A stretch of DNA of 64,000 bases from Rehaibacterium terrae (GCF_014202935.1 NZ_JACHHX010000009.1:1-64000); one strand, 5' to 3'; positions 39,913 to 49,125 are shown, counted from the first letter of the stretch. The notes: generated by a model not told the origin, from the sequence alone. Program-made: numbers and translations.

Positions 39913-40989
39913 ATGTCACATCCGCGTCTTCTCGCCACGGCCTGCCTGCTCGGGTTGGGCCTGCTCATTCCCGCCCAGGCCGAGGCCGGCGACGCGCTGC
40001 GGCTGGGCGTGTTCGCCCAGTACGACCTGCTGCGCTTCGACGAGGCGCCGGCACCGCTGGACGACGCCTCGTTCTGGCGGCGCGGCCGGGTCTCGCTGGG
40101 CGGCAAGTTCGCCAACGGGATGGACTGGAAGGTCGAGTACGACTTCGTGCCGGACGCCTGGACCGATGTCTACCTGCGCCTGCCGCTCGCCGGCGGCCGG
40201 CTCTGGCTCGGCCAGTTCAAACAGCCGCTCGGACAGGAGGCGCTGCTCTCGGACAAGGCCGCGCTGTTCACCGAATCCAGCGTGAGCGGCGCCTTCGCCC
40301 CCGGCCGGCGGCTCGGCGTGCAGTACGTGCGCAGCCAGCCCTGGGGCACGCTGGCGGTGAGCGCCTACGGCCGCGACATCCATGACGCCGGCCCGGATGC
40401 CGGCCTTGGTGCGCGCTGGTACCGCGGCTTCGGTGACGGCGCCTCCGGCCTGCTGCATATCGGGGCCGCCGCGGCGGTCGAGCAGCCGTCATCGGCCAGC
40501 CTGCGCCTGCGCGTGCGGCCCGAGACCGGCCCCAAGGGCGGCAGCTGGCTCAGCACCGGCAACCTGCCGCTCGACCGCCAGACCCGCTACGGCCTGGAGG
40601 CCGGCTGGCAGCACGATCGTCTGCTGTTGCAGGGCGAATGGCTGGGTTCGCGCTTCGATGCCCCCGGCGGCAACCATAGCAGCGGCGACGGCGGCTACCT
40701 GGCCGCCGCGTGGACCCTGCGCGGCGCACCGCGCGTCTACAAGGACGGCCTGTTCGGCACCCCCGAGCCCGGCCAGTCGCTGCTCGGCGCGGTCGAACTG
40801 GTCGCGCGCTACAGCCGCCTCGACCTGCCGCTGGCCGGTGGCGGCCGCACCGGGCAGGACGCCTGGACGCTCGGCCTCAACGCCCAGATCGGCAAGTATT
40901 GGCGGGCGATGCTCGACTACACGGCCGCCGAGGACCGCAGCGGTCGCGACGCCACCGGCTGGACCCTGCGCGCCCAGTTCGCCTTCTGA
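39913..40989 (+). CDS. OprO/OprP-type phosphate porin
   Basis: The 358-residue protein has a signal peptide (MSHPRLLATACLLGLGLLIP then AQAEAG) and a beta-barrel pattern with RGRVSLGGKFANGMDWKVEY, RLWLGQFKQPLGQE and a terminal aromatic (AQFAF), as in outer-membrane porins. FKQPLGQEAL and SAFAPGRRLGVQY-like stretches match the phosphate/pyrophosphate-selective porin family. Upstream PHO boxes support the role. The start at 39913 has only a weak ribosome site; an ATG at 39880 would lengthen the leader. Confidence 0.85.
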   Translation: MSHPRLLATACLLGLGLLIPAQAEAGDALRLGVFAQYDLLRFDEAPAPLDDASFWRRGRVSLGGKFANGMDWKVEYDFVPDAWTDVYLRLPLAGGRLWLGQFKQPLGQEALLSDKAALFTESSVSGAFAPGRRLGVQYVRSQPWGTLAVSAYGRDIHDAGPDAGLGARWYRGFGDGASGLLHIGAAAAVEQPSSASLRLRVRPETGPKGGSWLSTGNLPLDRQTRYGLEAGWQHDRLLLQGEWLGSRFDAPGGNHSSGDGGYLAAAWTLRGAPRVYKDGLFGTPEPGQSLLGAVELVARYSRLDLPLAGGGRTGQDAWTLGLNAQIGKYWRAMLDYTAAEDRSGRDATGWTLRAQFAF

Positions 40990-41073
40990 GCCCCGTCCGC
41001 GGGCAGCTAAACACCAGCTGAACGGATTCGCCGGGTCGCGAATCCGCGCGCCTCGTCCCTGCCTCTCATGGTC

Positions 41074-41109
41074 GCAACGCAGCCTCGCCTTCACGCGACG
41101 CTGCGTTGC
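41074..41109. promoter_or_regulatory. Inverted repeat upstream of the ECF sigma gene
   Basis: GCAACGCAGC (41074-41083) and GCTGCGTTGC (41100-41109) form a perfect 10-base inverted repeat with a 16-base spacer, ending 32 bases before the start codon. It could be an operator or an RNA hairpin. A second hairpin (CGGATTCGC/GCGAATCCG, about 41023-41046) may end the porin transcript. Confidence 0.45.
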
Positions 41110-41141
41110 CGGCGTTAACCTTGAGGGAAAACGAGGCCATC

Positions 41142-41663
41142 ATGCTGCTCGCCATGACCGGCACGCACTGCGATATCGAAGCCGCCCGCGCCGGCGACCG
41201 GCAGGCGCTCGAACGCCTGCTGACGCACTCGCGGCTGGATCTGCGCCGTTACGCCGAGTACCACTGCATCGTCAATGACATCGACGACGCGGTGCAGGAG
41301 GCCCTGCTGCGGATCGCTCGCGGCATCCGCCAGTTGCGCGCGATCGAGGCCTTCACTTCCTGGCTGTTCCGCATCGTCAAGCGCGAGTGCAACCGCATGA
41401 AGCGCGGCCTGCGCCACCTGCGTGGCGAGCCGGTCCCGGTCGAGATCCTGCCGGCGCGCGACGTGCCGTATGCCGAACTCACCCACGACATCGCCGCCGC
41501 GCTCGAGTCCCTGCCGACGCATTATCGCGAGATCATCCTCCTGCGCGACATGGAGGGATTGACCATCGCCGAGATCATGCAGCGCCTGGGCCTGACCCGC
41601 GAAGCCGCCAAGGCCCGGCTGCACCGGGCGCGGGTACTGGCACGGGAGTATCTCGACCGCTGA
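41142..41663 (+). CDS. ECF RNA polymerase sigma factor
   Basis: The 173-residue protein has sigma region 2 (DIDDAVQEALLRIARGIRQL, then SWLFRIVKRECNRMKR) and region 4 (LPTHYREIILLRDMEGLTIA, then LGLTREAAKARLHRARV). Regions 1 and 3 are missing, as in ECF sigma factors. No anti-sigma gene lies beside it. Its position 184 bases before the EGKCG precursor suggests it drives that operon, as in bufferin-type loci. The start at 41142 follows a GAGG-type ribosome site. Confidence 0.92.
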   Translation: MLLAMTGTHCDIEAARAGDRQALERLLTHSRLDLRRYAEYHCIVNDIDDAVQEALLRIARGIRQLRAIEAFTSWLFRIVKRECNRMKRGLRHLRGEPVPVEILPARDVPYAELTHDIAAALESLPTHYREIILLRDMEGLTIAEIMQRLGLTREAAKARLHRARVLAREYLDR

Positions 41664-41847
41664 CAAGGCCGTGAAAGAACAGCCTCTCGGGCGAGCCGGG
41701 ACGGCCCGCGACTCGGCCCAATGCCCAGGGCCGTGTTTTTCACGGGCGCCGAGTGCCCGGCGCCCCTGCAGCATCGGCCACCGCACCGCGGTCGGCCGCA
41801 ACACCCGCGGATACGCTCCGCATCCACCCCACCAGGAGAGAGAACCC

Positions 41848-42237
41848 ATGTCCAACAAGATCAAACCCGTTTCGATGGCGATCGGCGCCGCCTTCATCGG
41901 CAGCTTCGCGATCGCCACCTCGGCCTTCGCGATGAACGACCTGCCGCAGGGCTACATGCTGTCCGCCGACAGCCAGGCCGAGAAGGGCAAGGAAGGCAAG
42001 TGCGGCGAAGGCAAGTGCGGCGCCGACAAGAAGGCCGAAAAGGAGGGCAAGTGCGGCGAGGGCAAGTGCGGCGCCGACAAGAAGGCCGAAAGGGAAGGCA
42101 AGTGCGGCGAAGGCAAGTGCGGCGCCGACAAGAAGGCCGAAAAGGAAGGCAAGTGCGGCGAAGGCAAGTGCGGCGCCGACAAGAAGGCCGAAAAGGAAGG
42201 CAAGTGCGGCGAGGGCAAGTGCGGCAGCGCCCACTGA
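41848..42237 (+). CDS. Secreted EGKCG-repeat precursor (HvfA/bufferin-type)
   Basis: The 129-residue protein has a Sec signal peptide (about 1-28, ending ATSAFA), a short linker, and then a tandem region at 49-126. The unit is [17 protein letters not shown], present four times plus a final [10 protein letters not shown], with SAH at the end. All ten cysteines (52, 57, 69, 74, 86, 91, 103, 108, 120, 125) lie in EGKC motifs. In relatives, EGKC cysteines are modified by the partner oxidase to copper-binding groups. Ribosome site AGGAGAGA precedes the ATG. Modification and copper binding are inferred from the family. Confidence 0.88.
   Translation: MSNKIKPVSMAIGAAFIGSFAIATSAFAMNDLPQGYMLSADSQAEKGKEGKCGEGKCGADKKAEKEGKCGEGKCGADKKAEREGKCGEGKCGADKKAEKEGKCGEGKCGADKKAEKEGKCGEGKCGSAH
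41992..42225 (+). repeat. 51-bp tandem repeat inside the precursor gene
   Basis: Four full 51-base units (from 41992, 42043, 42094 and 42145) and a 30-base partial unit (42196-42225) encode the EGKCG pairs. Units differ only at a few third codon positions and one lysine-to-arginine change. Near-identity suggests recent expansion or strong homogenisation, and copy number may vary between strains. Confidence 0.95.
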
Positions 42238-42319
42238 TCGCCTGACGCCATGCGGAGCGGCGACGGGCGCTCCGCCCGTCGACCGCCCGCCGCATTCTCC
42301 CGCCACGAGGACACGACCG

Positions 42320-43177
42320 ATGATCCAGCATCGTCTCCTGCCCGAGGCCTGCGCCGGCCTGGGCCTGCGCCGCGCCCTGCTCGGTCCGCTGTGCGAGGCC
42401 GCAGCGGGCGATTTCGATTTCCTCGAATGCGCACCGGAAAACTGGATCGGCATCGGCGGCCGGCTCGGCGAGCGGCTGCATGAACTCACGGCGCGCTACC
42501 CGCTGGTCTGCCACGGCCTGTCGCTGTCGCTGGGCGGGACCGAACCACTCGACGAAACCTTCCTGACCCGCGTGCGGCGCTTCCTCGACGAACACCGCGT
42601 GCCCGTCTACAGCGAGCACCTGAGCTACTGCGCCGACGACGGCCAACTCTACGACCTGATGCCGATCCCGTTCACCGAGGAGGCGGTACGCCACGTCGCC
42701 GCGCGCATCCGCCAGGCCCAGGACATCGTCGGCCGCCGCATCGCGGTGGAGAACGTCTCCTACTACGCCGCGCCGTTCCAGGGGATGGACGAGATCGACT
42801 TCCTGAATGCCGTGCTGGCCGAGGCCGACTGCGAACTGCTGCTCGACGTCAACAACGTCTTCGTCAACGCGGTCAACCACCGCTACGACGCTGTCGACTT
42901 CCTGCGCCGCCTGCCCGGCGAGCGCATCGCCTATGTCCACATCGCCGGCCATTACGACGAAGCCGACGACCTCAAGGTCGACACCCATGGCGCGAGCGTC
43001 AAGCCCGACGTCTGGGCGCTGCTGGCCGAAGCCTATCGGCTGTATGGCGTGCGCCCGACCCTGCTAGAGCGCGACTTCAACTTCCCGCCCTTCGACGAAC
43101 TGCTCGCCGAGGTGGCCACCATCCGCCGCCTCCAGCGCGACGCGACAACCCCGGAGGTTCGCCATGCACGCGGCTGA
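42320..43177 (+). CDS. DUF692 multinuclear non-heme iron oxidase (MNIO)
   Basis: The 285-residue TIM-barrel protein belongs to the DUF692 (MNIO) family that oxidises cysteines in partner peptides. Candidate metal ligands follow the family pattern: APENW (about 38-42), His65 in CHGLSLS, Glu99-His100 in YSEHLSY, Glu144-Asn145 in VENVSYY, Asp176 in [14 protein letters not shown], His207/211 in HIAGH, DTHG at about 221-224, and LERD at 249-252. It follows the precursor by 82 bases. The likely role is to modify the EGKC cysteines. Confidence 0.93.
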   Translation: MIQHRLLPEACAGLGLRRALLGPLCEAAAGDFDFLECAPENWIGIGGRLGERLHELTARYPLVCHGLSLSLGGTEPLDETFLTRVRRFLDEHRVPVYSEHLSYCADDGQLYDLMPIPFTEEAVRHVAARIRQAQDIVGRRIAVENVSYYAAPFQGMDEIDFLNAVLAEADCELLLDVNNVFVNAVNHRYDAVDFLRRLPGERIAYVHIAGHYDEADDLKVDTHGASVKPDVWALLAEAYRLYGVRPTLLERDFNFPPFDELLAEVATIRRLQRDATTPEVRHARG

Positions 43178-43961
43178 AGCCCCGGCCGCGCTGCGCGCGC
43201 AGGAGTTCGCACTGGCCCGGCATATCCGCGACCCGGACGCCAACCCGCCGCCGCCCGGCATCGAGGATCGCCGGCTGCGGATCTATCGCGAGCTGTTCTA
43301 CAACAACGTCGAGGATCTGCTGAGCGGCAACTTCCCCGTGATCCGCAAGATGCTCGACGACGGCGACTGGCACGCGCTGGTGCGCGGCTTCTTCCGCGAG
43401 CACCGCTGCCGCACGCCGCTGTTCCCCGAGCTGCCGCGCGAGTTCCTGCAGTACCTGGAGCACCGGCAGGCGCGCGGCGCAGGCGACCCGGCCTGGCTGC
43501 TGGAGCTGGCCCATTACGAGTGGGTCGAGCTGGCGCTGGACATCGACGATGCCGACCCGGCCACGGTGCCGCACGATCCGCAGGGCGACCTGCTGGCCGG
43601 CGCGCCGCTGCCCTCGCCGCTGGCCTGGCCACTGGCCTACCGCTGGCCGGTGCACCGGCTCGGGCCGGACTTCCTGCCCGATACGCCGCCGCAGACGCCG
43701 ACCTTCCTGCTGGTGCGCCGCGATCGCGCGCACAGAGTGCGCTTCTCCGAGATCAACGGCCTGACCTTCCGCCTGCTGCAACGGCTCGGCGAATTTCCCG
43801 AGCTCAGCGGCCGCGACCAGCTCGCCGCGCTGGCGGCCGAAGCGCATGCCCCCGACGTCGAGGCCTTCATCGCCCAGGGTGCCGCCATGCTCGTGCAGCT
43901 GCGCGACAGCGGCGCCCTGCTCGGCACCCGCCCCGCCCCGCCCTGGTCAGACGCGGCGTGA
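43164..43961 (+). CDS. DUF2063 partner protein (HvfC/BufC-type)
   Basis: The 265-residue protein starts 14 bases inside the oxidase gene, so translation is likely coupled. It has the DUF2063 N-terminal domain ([20 protein letters not shown] then IRKML). The C-terminal half contains [20 protein letters not shown]. Such proteins form a complex with the MNIO oxidase and are thought to bind the precursor leader or core. No catalytic motif is visible. Confidence 0.9.
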   Translation: MHAAEAPAALRAQEFALARHIRDPDANPPPPGIEDRRLRIYRELFYNNVEDLLSGNFPVIRKMLDDGDWHALVRGFFREHRCRTPLFPELPREFLQYLEHRQARGAGDPAWLLELAHYEWVELALDIDDADPATVPHDPQGDLLAGAPLPSPLAWPLAYRWPVHRLGPDFLPDTPPQTPTFLLVRRDRAHRVRFSEINGLTFRLLQRLGEFPELSGRDQLAALAAEAHAPDVEAFIAQGAAMLVQLRDSGALLGTRPAPPWSDAA

Positions 43962-43999
43962 GCCGCGACCGGGCGGGTCGCGGATTCACCGGTCGCGGC
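43962..43999. repeat. Hairpin between DUF2063 and DoxX genes
   Basis: GCCGCGACC pairs with GGTCGCGGC around a 20-base loop immediately after the DUF2063 stop. It may stabilise the upstream mRNA or attenuate the doxX gene. No T-run follows. Confidence 0.5.
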
Positions 44000-44043
44000 C
44001 CACGCCGCTGCCGCCCCCAGAGAATCCTCGCCGAGAGATACGC

Positions 44044-44694
44044 ATGAACCGACTCACCGACTCCGCCCTCGACCTCCGCGACCGCCTCGATGGCGTCGGC
44101 CACTGGCTCGCCCCGCTCGGCCTGCGGCTGATCCTGGCCTGGGAGTTCTGGGAAGCCGGCATCGAGAAACTGCGCGGCGAAAACTGGTTCGGCGGCATCC
44201 AGTCGCAGTTTCCCTTCCCCCTCAACATCGTCCCTGCCGACCTGAGCTGGACGATGGCGACCTGGGCCGAGCTGCTCGGCGCATTGGCGCTGCTGTTCGG
44301 CCTGGGCACGCGCTTTTTCGCCTTCAGCCTGTTCGTGCTCACCGTGGTCGCCACCGCCGCGGTGCACTGGCCGGCGGAGTGGAACTCGCTCGGCGAGCTC
44401 TGGCAGGGCTACGCGATCCGCGACACGGGCCACGGCAACTTCAAACTGCCGCTGCTGTTCGCGCTGATGCTGCTGCCGTTGATCCTGCACGGCCCGGGCA
44501 GGCTCAGCCTGGACGCGCTGATCGTCCGGATGCTCGGCCACCGCTCCGAGCAGCCCGGCGGCGGTGCGCTCGGCTGGGGCCTGGTCCTGCTCGTGTCCGG
44601 TCTGCCGCTGTTGATGCTGCTGCCGGCGGTCGGACTGGCCGCCGTCGTGCTCGGACTGGCACTGCTGATCGCGCATCGCTTCGCGCGCGCCTGA
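44044..44694 (+). CDS. DoxX-like membrane protein
   Basis: The 216-residue protein has four to six membrane segments, with [20 protein letters not shown] near the start and [20 protein letters not shown], typical of the DoxX family. DoxX-like genes are regular members of HvfA/bufferin operons and may serve electron transfer or redox balance at the membrane. It lies 82 bases after the DUF2063 gene. Confidence 0.87.
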   Translation: MNRLTDSALDLRDRLDGVGHWLAPLGLRLILAWEFWEAGIEKLRGENWFGGIQSQFPFPLNIVPADLSWTMATWAELLGALALLFGLGTRFFAFSLFVLTVVATAAVHWPAEWNSLGELWQGYAIRDTGHGNFKLPLLFALMLLPLILHGPGRLSLDALIVRMLGHRSEQPGGGALGWGLVLLVSGLPLLMLLPAVGLAAVVLGLALLIAHRFARA

Positions 44695-44759
44695 GGCTCG
44701 GGACTCGGGAGCGGGCACGGAACTCTCGCCATCCCGACGCTCGCCGGGATCCATTGCCC
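44695..44759. repeat. Degenerate heptamer and hairpin repeat
   Basis: The sequence CTCGGGACTCGGGAG and then CATCCCGACGCTCGCCGGGATCC follow the same plan as the fuller copy at 61653-61740. Between the DoxX gene and rnt, the 170-base gap holds this relic and nothing else recognisable. Confidence 0.55.
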
Positions 44760-44863
44760 TGGCATCGCCGAAGCGGGCACATCAAGCGTCCGATCCGCAC
44801 GGAACCCGGCCCGCTCCGGGCGCTTCGTCGAGCCTCCGATCCGGCGCCTGCTATCCTTGCGGC

Positions 44864-45535
44864 ATGAGCGATTCCCCCGACATGCCGCGGCTGGCCGAGC
44901 GCTTCCGCGGGTTCCTGCCCGTGGTCGTGGACGTCGAGACCGGCGGCTTCGACTGCGAGCGGCACGCCCTGCTCGAGATCGCCGCGGTGCCGATCGAGGT
45001 CGACGACGGCGGCTTCCTCCACCCCGGTCAGGCCGTGTCCACACACGTCGAACCGTTTCCCGGCGCGGAGATCGATCCGCGCTCGCTGGAAGTGACCGGC
45101 ATCGTGCTCGACCACCCGTTCCGCGACGCGGTGCCCGAACGCGCCGCGCTCGACCGCATCTTCGTGCCGGTACGCGCCGCAATCCGGCGCCACGGCTGCC
45201 AACGCGCGATCCTGGTCGGCCACAACGCCCACTTCGACCTCGGCTTCGTCAACGCCGCGGTCAAGCGCGTCGGCCACAAGCGCAACCCGTTCCACCCGTT
45301 CAGCACCTTCGACACGGTGACGCTGGCCGGCATGGCCTACGGACAGACGGTGCTGAGCAAGGCCGTGCAGGCCGCCGGCCTGCCCTGGGACGGCAACGAG
45401 GCGCACTCGGCCGTCTACGACGCCCTGCGCACCGCCGAGCTGTTCTGCACCATCCTCAACCGCTGGCGGCAGTGGGAAATCGCCTCGGGCCAGATCCCGC
45501 TGCCGCAGCGCGCCACGGGCACATCGGGCGCTTGA
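44864..45535 (+). CDS. rnt: Ribonuclease T
   Basis: RNase T trims 3' ends of tRNA and other stable RNAs. The 223-residue product has the DEDD exonuclease set: Asp23 and Glu25 in [18 protein letters not shown] and [10 protein letters not shown]. It lacks any extra domain. It is convergent with the next gene. Confidence 0.93.
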   Translation: MSDSPDMPRLAERFRGFLPVVVDVETGGFDCERHALLEIAAVPIEVDDGGFLHPGQAVSTHVEPFPGAEIDPRSLEVTGIVLDHPFRDAVPERAALDRIFVPVRAAIRRHGCQRAILVGHNAHFDLGFVNAAVKRVGHKRNPFHPFSTFDTVTLAGMAYGQTVLSKAVQAAGLPWDGNEAHSAVYDALRTAELFCTILNRWRQWEIASGQIPLPQRATGTSGA

Positions 45536-45544
45536 GCGGGCGCG

Positions 45545-45811
45545 TCACTCCCGTCGCGCGCGACGCAGGCGGATGCCGCGGGCGATGCCGTACAGGCTGA
45601 TGGCGATCCAGGCGATCTGGATCACGAAGGCCGACAGGTTGAAAGAGTAGAACAGCGATATCAGTACCAGCGTCGCGCCGAGCAGGTTCATCAGCTGATA
45701 GACGATGCCATCGCCGCGCAGCCGCCCGGCCTGCAGGCCGAAGAAGGCCAGCAGCACCAGCCCGACGCCGAGCAGGCCGGCGTAGTCGTGCCATTGCAGC
45801 TCCAGTGCCAT
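45545..45811 (-). CDS. Small membrane protein, CBU_0592-like
   Basis: The 88-residue protein has three hydrophobic segments (LLGVGLVLLAFFGLQ, LMNLLGATLVLISLF and FVIQIAWIAISLYG). It matches the CBU_0592 family pattern. Function is unknown. It starts one base after rlmB ends, so it is cotranscribed with it. Confidence 0.75.
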   Translation of the reverse strand: MALELQWHDYAGLLGVGLVLLAFFGLQAGRLRGDGIVYQLMNLLGATLVLISLFYSFNLSAFVIQIAWIAISLYGIARGIRLRRARRE

Positions 45812-45812
45812 G

Positions 45813-46568
45813 TCAGCATGCCCCCGTGCGCTGCCGCACCGCCTCGAACAGGGCCACGCCCGCGGCCACCGAGACGTTGAGGCTTTCCATGTCGCCTGGC
45901 ATCGGGATCCGCGCCAGGCCGTCGCAATGCTCGCGGGTGAGCCGGCGCAGACCCTCGCCCTCGCCGCCGAGCACCAGCGCCACGTTGCCGGTCAGGTCCA
46001 GCGAGTACAGCGAGCCCTGCGCCTCGCCGGCCAGCCCGTAGGCCCACACGCCGAGATCGCGGATCGCGCGCAGCGTGCGGGCGAGGTTGGTGACGCGCAC
46101 CACCGGGAGGCGGTCGGCGGCGCCGGCCGAGGTCTTGCGCACGGTGGCATTCACCGGGGCCGACCTGTCCTTCGGGATCACCACCGCGGTGACGCCGGCC
46201 GCCGCCGCGCTGCGCAGGCAGGCGCCGAGGTTGTGCGGGTCCTGCACGCCGTCGAGCACCAGCAGCAACGCGCGACCCGCGGCCGCTTCGATCAGCTCCA
46301 GCAGCTCGCCCTCGTCCCAGGTACGGGCGGCCTCGTAACGCGCCACCACGCCCTGGTGGCGCACGCCGCCGGCTGCGCCTTCCAGTACCTGCACGTTGAC
46401 CTTGCGCACGGCGATGCCGGCGTCGCGCGCGGCGCGCTCGATCTCGGCCAGGCGCGGATTCTTCGCGCCGGCCTCGACCAGCACCTCGCGCACATGCGCG
46501 GCGTCATGCGCCAGCGCCGCGGCCACCGCGTTGATGCCGGCCACCCAATGGCCCGTTCCCTTGCTCAT
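45813..46568 (-). CDS. rlmB: 23S rRNA (guanosine-2'-O-)-methyltransferase
   Basis: RlmB methylates G2251 of 23S rRNA. The 251-residue product has the SPOUT motifs NLGACLRSA, VLGGEGEGLRRL and IPMPGDMESLNVSVAAGVAL. It lies downstream of rnr, the usual gammaproteobacterial order. Confidence 0.96.
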   Translation of the reverse strand: MSKGTGHWVAGINAVAAALAHDAAHVREVLVEAGAKNPRLAEIERAARDAGIAVRKVNVQVLEGAAGGVRHQGVVARYEAARTWDEGELLELIEAAAGRALLLVLDGVQDPHNLGACLRSAAAAGVTAVVIPKDRSAPVNATVRKTSAGAADRLPVVRVTNLARTLRAIRDLGVWAYGLAGEAQGSLYSLDLTGNVALVLGGEGEGLRRLTREHCDGLARIPMPGDMESLNVSVAAGVALFEAVRQRTGAC

Positions 46569-46646
46569 GTTGCGTGCGTTTCCCGTTCCAGTGGCGGAGC
46601 CAGGCGGCGCAAGCGAGGCACAGGTGCGCCGTCACTGCGCCGATGC

Positions 46647-49052
46647 TTACTTCTTCTTGTTCCTCGTCTCCGGCAGCACCAGCCGGAAGTCGATCTTGCG
46701 CTCCTCCAGACTGGCCCGCAGCACGATGATCCGTACCGCGTCACCGAGCCGGAAGCTCAGCCCCTTGCGCTCGCCGGAGAGCGTCCTGCGCAGCGGGTCG
46801 AAGTGGTAGTAGTCGTTCGGCAACTGGGTGACGTGCACCAGCCCGGTGACCTTCGACTCGGTGAGCTCGACGAACAGTCCGAAGCTGGTCACGCCGCTGA
46901 TCACGCCGTCGAACTCGCCGCCGACGTGCTGCTCCATCCACGCGGCGCGGTAACGCTCGTCGACCTCGCGCGTGGCCTCGTCGGCGCGCCGCGACTTCTC
47001 CGAGCACTGCAACGCCAGCGCCGCCATGTCGCTGGGTGAATAAAGGAAATCCTCCGCGCTGCCGCCGGTGAGGGCGTGCTTGATGGCACGATGCACCAGC
47101 AGGTCCGGATAACGCCGGATCGGCGAGGTGAAGTGGGCATAGCTCTCCAGCGCCAGGCCAAAGTGGCCGACATTGTCGATCGAATACACCGCCAGGCTCT
47201 GCGCGCGCAGCAGCACCGATTCCAGCAGCGCCGCTTCGGGCCGGTCGCGCACCTTCTTCAGCAGCGCGGTGAAGTCGCGCGGCCGCACCTTGCCCCAGGG
47301 CGGCAGGCTGAGGTTGAACTCGGCGAGGAACTCCAGCAGCTCGGCGTACTTGTTCTCCGGCGGCCGCTCGTGGACGCGGAACGGCGCCGGCAGGCCGCGC
47401 GCGATCAGGAAGCGCGCCGCCTCGACATTGGCCGCGATCATGCATTCCTCGATCAGCTTGTGGGCGTCGTTGCGCGGCAGCATGCCCGCCTGCACCACCT
47501 CGCCGGCCGGGCCGATCACGAAGCGCGTCTCGCTGGTCTCGAACTCGATCGCGCCGCGCTTCGCCCGCGCCTTGGCCAGCACCTTGTAGAGCTGGTGCAG
47601 GCGCTCGACGTGCGGCAGCAGCTCGCCCAGCTCGCCGATGGCATCGGGGTCGCGCTCGCCGATCGCCTTCCACACCTTGGTGTAGGTCAGGCGGGCGTGC
47701 GAGCGCATCACCGCCTCGTAGAACTTCGCCTTCGTGGTGTTGCCGTCACGGTCGATGCGCATGTCGCAGACGAAGCACAGCCGGTCGACCTTCGGGTTCA
47801 GCGAGCAGATGCCGTTGGAGAGCGTCTCCGGAAGCATCGGGATCACGAAGCCCGGGAAGTACACCGAGGTGGCGCGCGTCTGCGCTTCCTCGTCGAGCGG
47901 CGTGCCCGGGCGCACGTAGTGCGAGACGTCGGCAATGGCCACGATCAGGCGGAAGCCGTCGCGGGTCGGCTCGCACCACACCGCGTCGTCGAAGTCCTTG
48001 GCGTCCTCGCCGTCGATGGTGACCAGCGGCAGCTTGCGCAGGTCCACGCGCGCGGCGGCGACCTCGGCCGGCACCTCCAGCGGCACCGCGGTGGCCTCGT
48101 CCAGGACTGCCTGCGGGAACTCGTGCGGCAGCCCATGGCCATGGATCGCCGCCTCCACGACCAGCGAAGGCGTCAGCCGGTCGCCCAGCACCGACAGCAC
48201 GCGGCCGAACGGCGGCCGTTTGTGCTCGGGCGGCGCGGTGATCTCGCAGACCACCAGTTGCCCCTCGCGCGCGCCGCCGCGCGAATCGGGCGGAATCAGG
48301 ATGTCCTGCAGGATGCGGCGATCATCGGGCACCACGTAGGCGATGCCGGCGCGCTCCTCGTAGCGGCCCATCAGCCGGGTCAGTCGCCGCTCCAGCACCT
48401 CGACGATCGCGCCCTCGCGGCGGCCGCGCCGGTCCAGCCCGGTGACGCTGGCCAGCACACGGTCGCCGTGCATCGCCTTGCGCAATTCGTAGGGCGGCAG
48501 GAACAGATCGTCGCCGCCGACATCCGGGCGCAGGAAACCGAAACCCTCCGGGTTGGCGATCACCGTGCCGGCGACCAGGTCGAGCTTGCGCGCCACGGCG
48601 TACTGCCCGCGCCGGTTCACCAGCAGCTGGCCGTCGCGCAGCATCGCCGCCAGCCGCTTGCCCAGTGCCTCGAAGCGGTCGGGCGCGGTCAGACCGAGGA
48701 TGCCGGCCAGCTGTTCGGCGGTCAGCGGCCCTTCCGCCTCCTCCGCCAGCACCGCCAGGATCGCCTCGCGGCTCGGGATCGGGAATTCGTAGCGCCGCGC
48801 CTCGCGCTTGGCGTAAGGGTCGTGGAAGCCGCCCGGCCGGGCGGTCGGCGCCTCGCGTTTCGGTCTGTCCGACTGTCCAGGCCTGGCCGGCGCGGTCTTG
48901 CCGCGGCCACCAGGCTTGCCGCCGTCGGCCTGCTGCTTCGTCGCACCGCGCTTGCCGGCCTTGCCGCCCTTCGTCGGCATCGTCGGCGACTCGGGCATCC
49001 ACGGCGGCATGGTGCCGCCGCCCTTCTTTTTCTTCGCGGGGGGCTTGTTCAT
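46647..49052 (-). CDS. rnr: Ribonuclease R
   Basis: RNase R degrades structured RNA 3' to 5'. The 801-residue product has cold-shock domains, the RNB catalytic core with DAKDFDDAVWC, HFTSPIRRYPDLLVHRAI, and a C-terminal S1 domain. A basic, glycine- and proline-rich segment of about 80 residues leads the protein (MNKPPAKKKKGGGTMPPWM). The usual lysine-rich C-terminal tail is short. The start at 49052 was preferred because upstream sequence is not family-like. Confidence 0.95.
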   Translation of the reverse strand: MNKPPAKKKKGGGTMPPWMPESPTMPTKGGKAGKRGATKQQADGGKPGGRGKTAPARPGQSDRPKREAPTARPGGFHDPYAKREARRYEFPIPSREAILAVLAEEAEGPLTAEQLAGILGLTAPDRFEALGKRLAAMLRDGQLLVNRRGQYAVARKLDLVAGTVIANPEGFGFLRPDVGGDDLFLPPYELRKAMHGDRVLASVTGLDRRGRREGAIVEVLERRLTRLMGRYEERAGIAYVVPDDRRILQDILIPPDSRGGAREGQLVVCEITAPPEHKRPPFGRVLSVLGDRLTPSLVVEAAIHGHGLPHEFPQAVLDEATAVPLEVPAEVAAARVDLRKLPLVTIDGEDAKDFDDAVWCEPTRDGFRLIVAIADVSHYVRPGTPLDEEAQTRATSVYFPGFVIPMLPETLSNGICSLNPKVDRLCFVCDMRIDRDGNTTKAKFYEAVMRSHARLTYTKVWKAIGERDPDAIGELGELLPHVERLHQLYKVLAKARAKRGAIEFETSETRFVIGPAGEVVQAGMLPRNDAHKLIEECMIAANVEAARFLIARGLPAPFRVHERPPENKYAELLEFLAEFNLSLPPWGKVRPRDFTALLKKVRDRPEAALLESVLLRAQSLAVYSIDNVGHFGLALESYAHFTSPIRRYPDLLVHRAIKHALTGGSAEDFLYSPSDMAALALQCSEKSRRADEATREVDERYRAAWMEQHVGGEFDGVISGVTSFGLFVELTESKVTGLVHVTQLPNDYYHFDPLRRTLSGERKGLSFRLGDAVRIIVLRASLEERKIDFRLVLPETRNKKK

Positions 49053-49096
49053 GCCGGCATGGTACACCAGCGCCCTCAGTCCCCCGCAGCCGGGCA

Positions 49097-49125
49097 TTGA
49101 CAACAATCGGGGCCCTGCGTAACTT
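49097..49125 (+). promoter_or_regulatory. Sigma-70 promoter for tRNA-Leu
   Basis: TTGACA (49097-49102) and TAACTT (49120-49125) are 17 bases apart. The tRNA begins 39 bases downstream. Confidence 0.75.

Noticed and set aside
41992-42225. 51-bp repeats as a CRISPR array
   Set aside because: Units are contiguous without unique spacers and are in frame inside a coding gene with a signal peptide.
41848-42237. EGKCG protein as a classical metallothionein
   Set aside because: It is secreted and linked to DUF692 and DUF2063 modification genes; metallothioneins are cytosolic and lack this operon.
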